A stretch of 6,732 nucleotides of DNA from NCBI GenBank assembly GCA_019114885.1, contig DXEQ01000204.1, forward strand, positions 1 to 6,732. The letters run 5' to 3'. This stretch comes from Candidatus Anaerobutyricum stercoripullorum. Its GTDB lineage: Bacteria > Bacillota > Clostridia > Lachnospirales > Lachnospiraceae. Below are positions 6,563-6,732 of the stretch, piece after piece; positions within the stretch are counted from its first letter, which is position 1; every line of letters begins with the position of its first letter. The position numbers were made by a program, and so were the translations under genes. The notes under the pieces were generated by a model. That model had not been told where the DNA came from, did not search any database, and worked only from the letters and a program-made list of their open reading frames with translations.

Positions 6563-6732
6563 ATGAAGTGTCCGTTTTGCGGTATGGATAATACCCGCGT
6601 GATCGATTCCAGACCGGCGGATGACAACGCGTCAATCCGCAGGAGAAGACAGTGTGATGAATGTGGAAAACGGTTTACCACTTATGAGAAGGTGGAGATC
6701 ATCCCGCTGACTGTCATTAAAAAAGACAGGAC
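6563..6732 (+). CDS. nrdR: Transcriptional repressor NrdR, N-terminal part (runs off the window)
   Basis: NrdR is a nucleotide-sensing repressor of ribonucleotide reductase operons: a zinc ribbon binds NrdR boxes in the DNA, and an ATP-cone reads the ATP/dATP state. Only the first 56 codons of about 150 are in view. They contain the whole zinc ribbon, CPFC at 3-6 and CDEC at 31-34, with the family hallmarks VIDSR (13-17), RRRRQC (26-31) and RFTTYE (37-42). The segment PLTVIKKDR at the edge is where the ATP-cone begins. The start is well supported by AGGAGG at 6550-6555, seven bases before the ATG. The gene directly follows pnp across an intrinsic terminator, so its expression depends on read-through or on a promoter upstream of that hairpin. 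No NrdR box is seen in the 147 bp before it, so self-repression is not indicated here. Confidence 0.95.
   Translation, partial: MKCPFCGMDNTRVIDSRPADDNASIRRRRQCDECGKRFTTYEKVEIIPLTVIKKDR

Overview
The window reads as chromosomal housekeeping DNA from a Clostridia-type Firmicute, most likely Lachnospiraceae. The basis is the long single-chain PurL (Bacillus relatives split it into PurS, PurQ and PurL), the strong AGGAGG-type Shine-Dalgarno sites, the Gram-positive style of the PNPase, and a moderately high-GC codon choice. Genus cannot be fixed from what is visible. All genes lie on the plus strand. I see no mobile element, CRISPR array, tRNA or rRNA, and no sign of recent transfer.

Layout: (1) 1-130 is the purL leader, with an extended -10 promoter at the window edge and a strong Shine-Dalgarno site at 121. 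(2) 131-3889 is purL, a complete 1252-residue FGAM synthase for step 4 of purine synthesis. (3) 3890-4321 has no gene. It holds three successive hairpins behind purL, the last being a strong intrinsic terminator with a T-run, then a probable pnp promoter near 4069-4077, then a pnp leader of about 235 nt that appears highly folded. (4) 4322-6415 is pnp, a complete 697-residue polynucleotide phosphorylase. (5) 6416-6562 holds one hairpin without a T-run and one intrinsic terminator. (6) 6563 to the window end is the first 56 codons of nrdR, the repressor of ribonucleotide reductase genes.

The genes share a broad theme of nucleotide supply: PurL makes purine precursors, PNPase degrades RNA to nucleoside diphosphates (the substrates of ribonucleotide reductase), and NrdR controls that reductase. 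However, terminators separate each pair, so this is adjacency and not a demonstrated operon.

The most interesting part is not a protein. The pnp leader contains a long stem (4115-4191) with a 15-bp apical helix, and a 9-bp long-range pairing (4102-4110 with 4289-4297) could close the whole leader just before the ribosome binding site. This resembles in architecture the RNase III-cleaved leader hairpin through which PNPase represses its own synthesis in E. coli, and it deserves a test in Clostridia. I found no wholly new protein system here.
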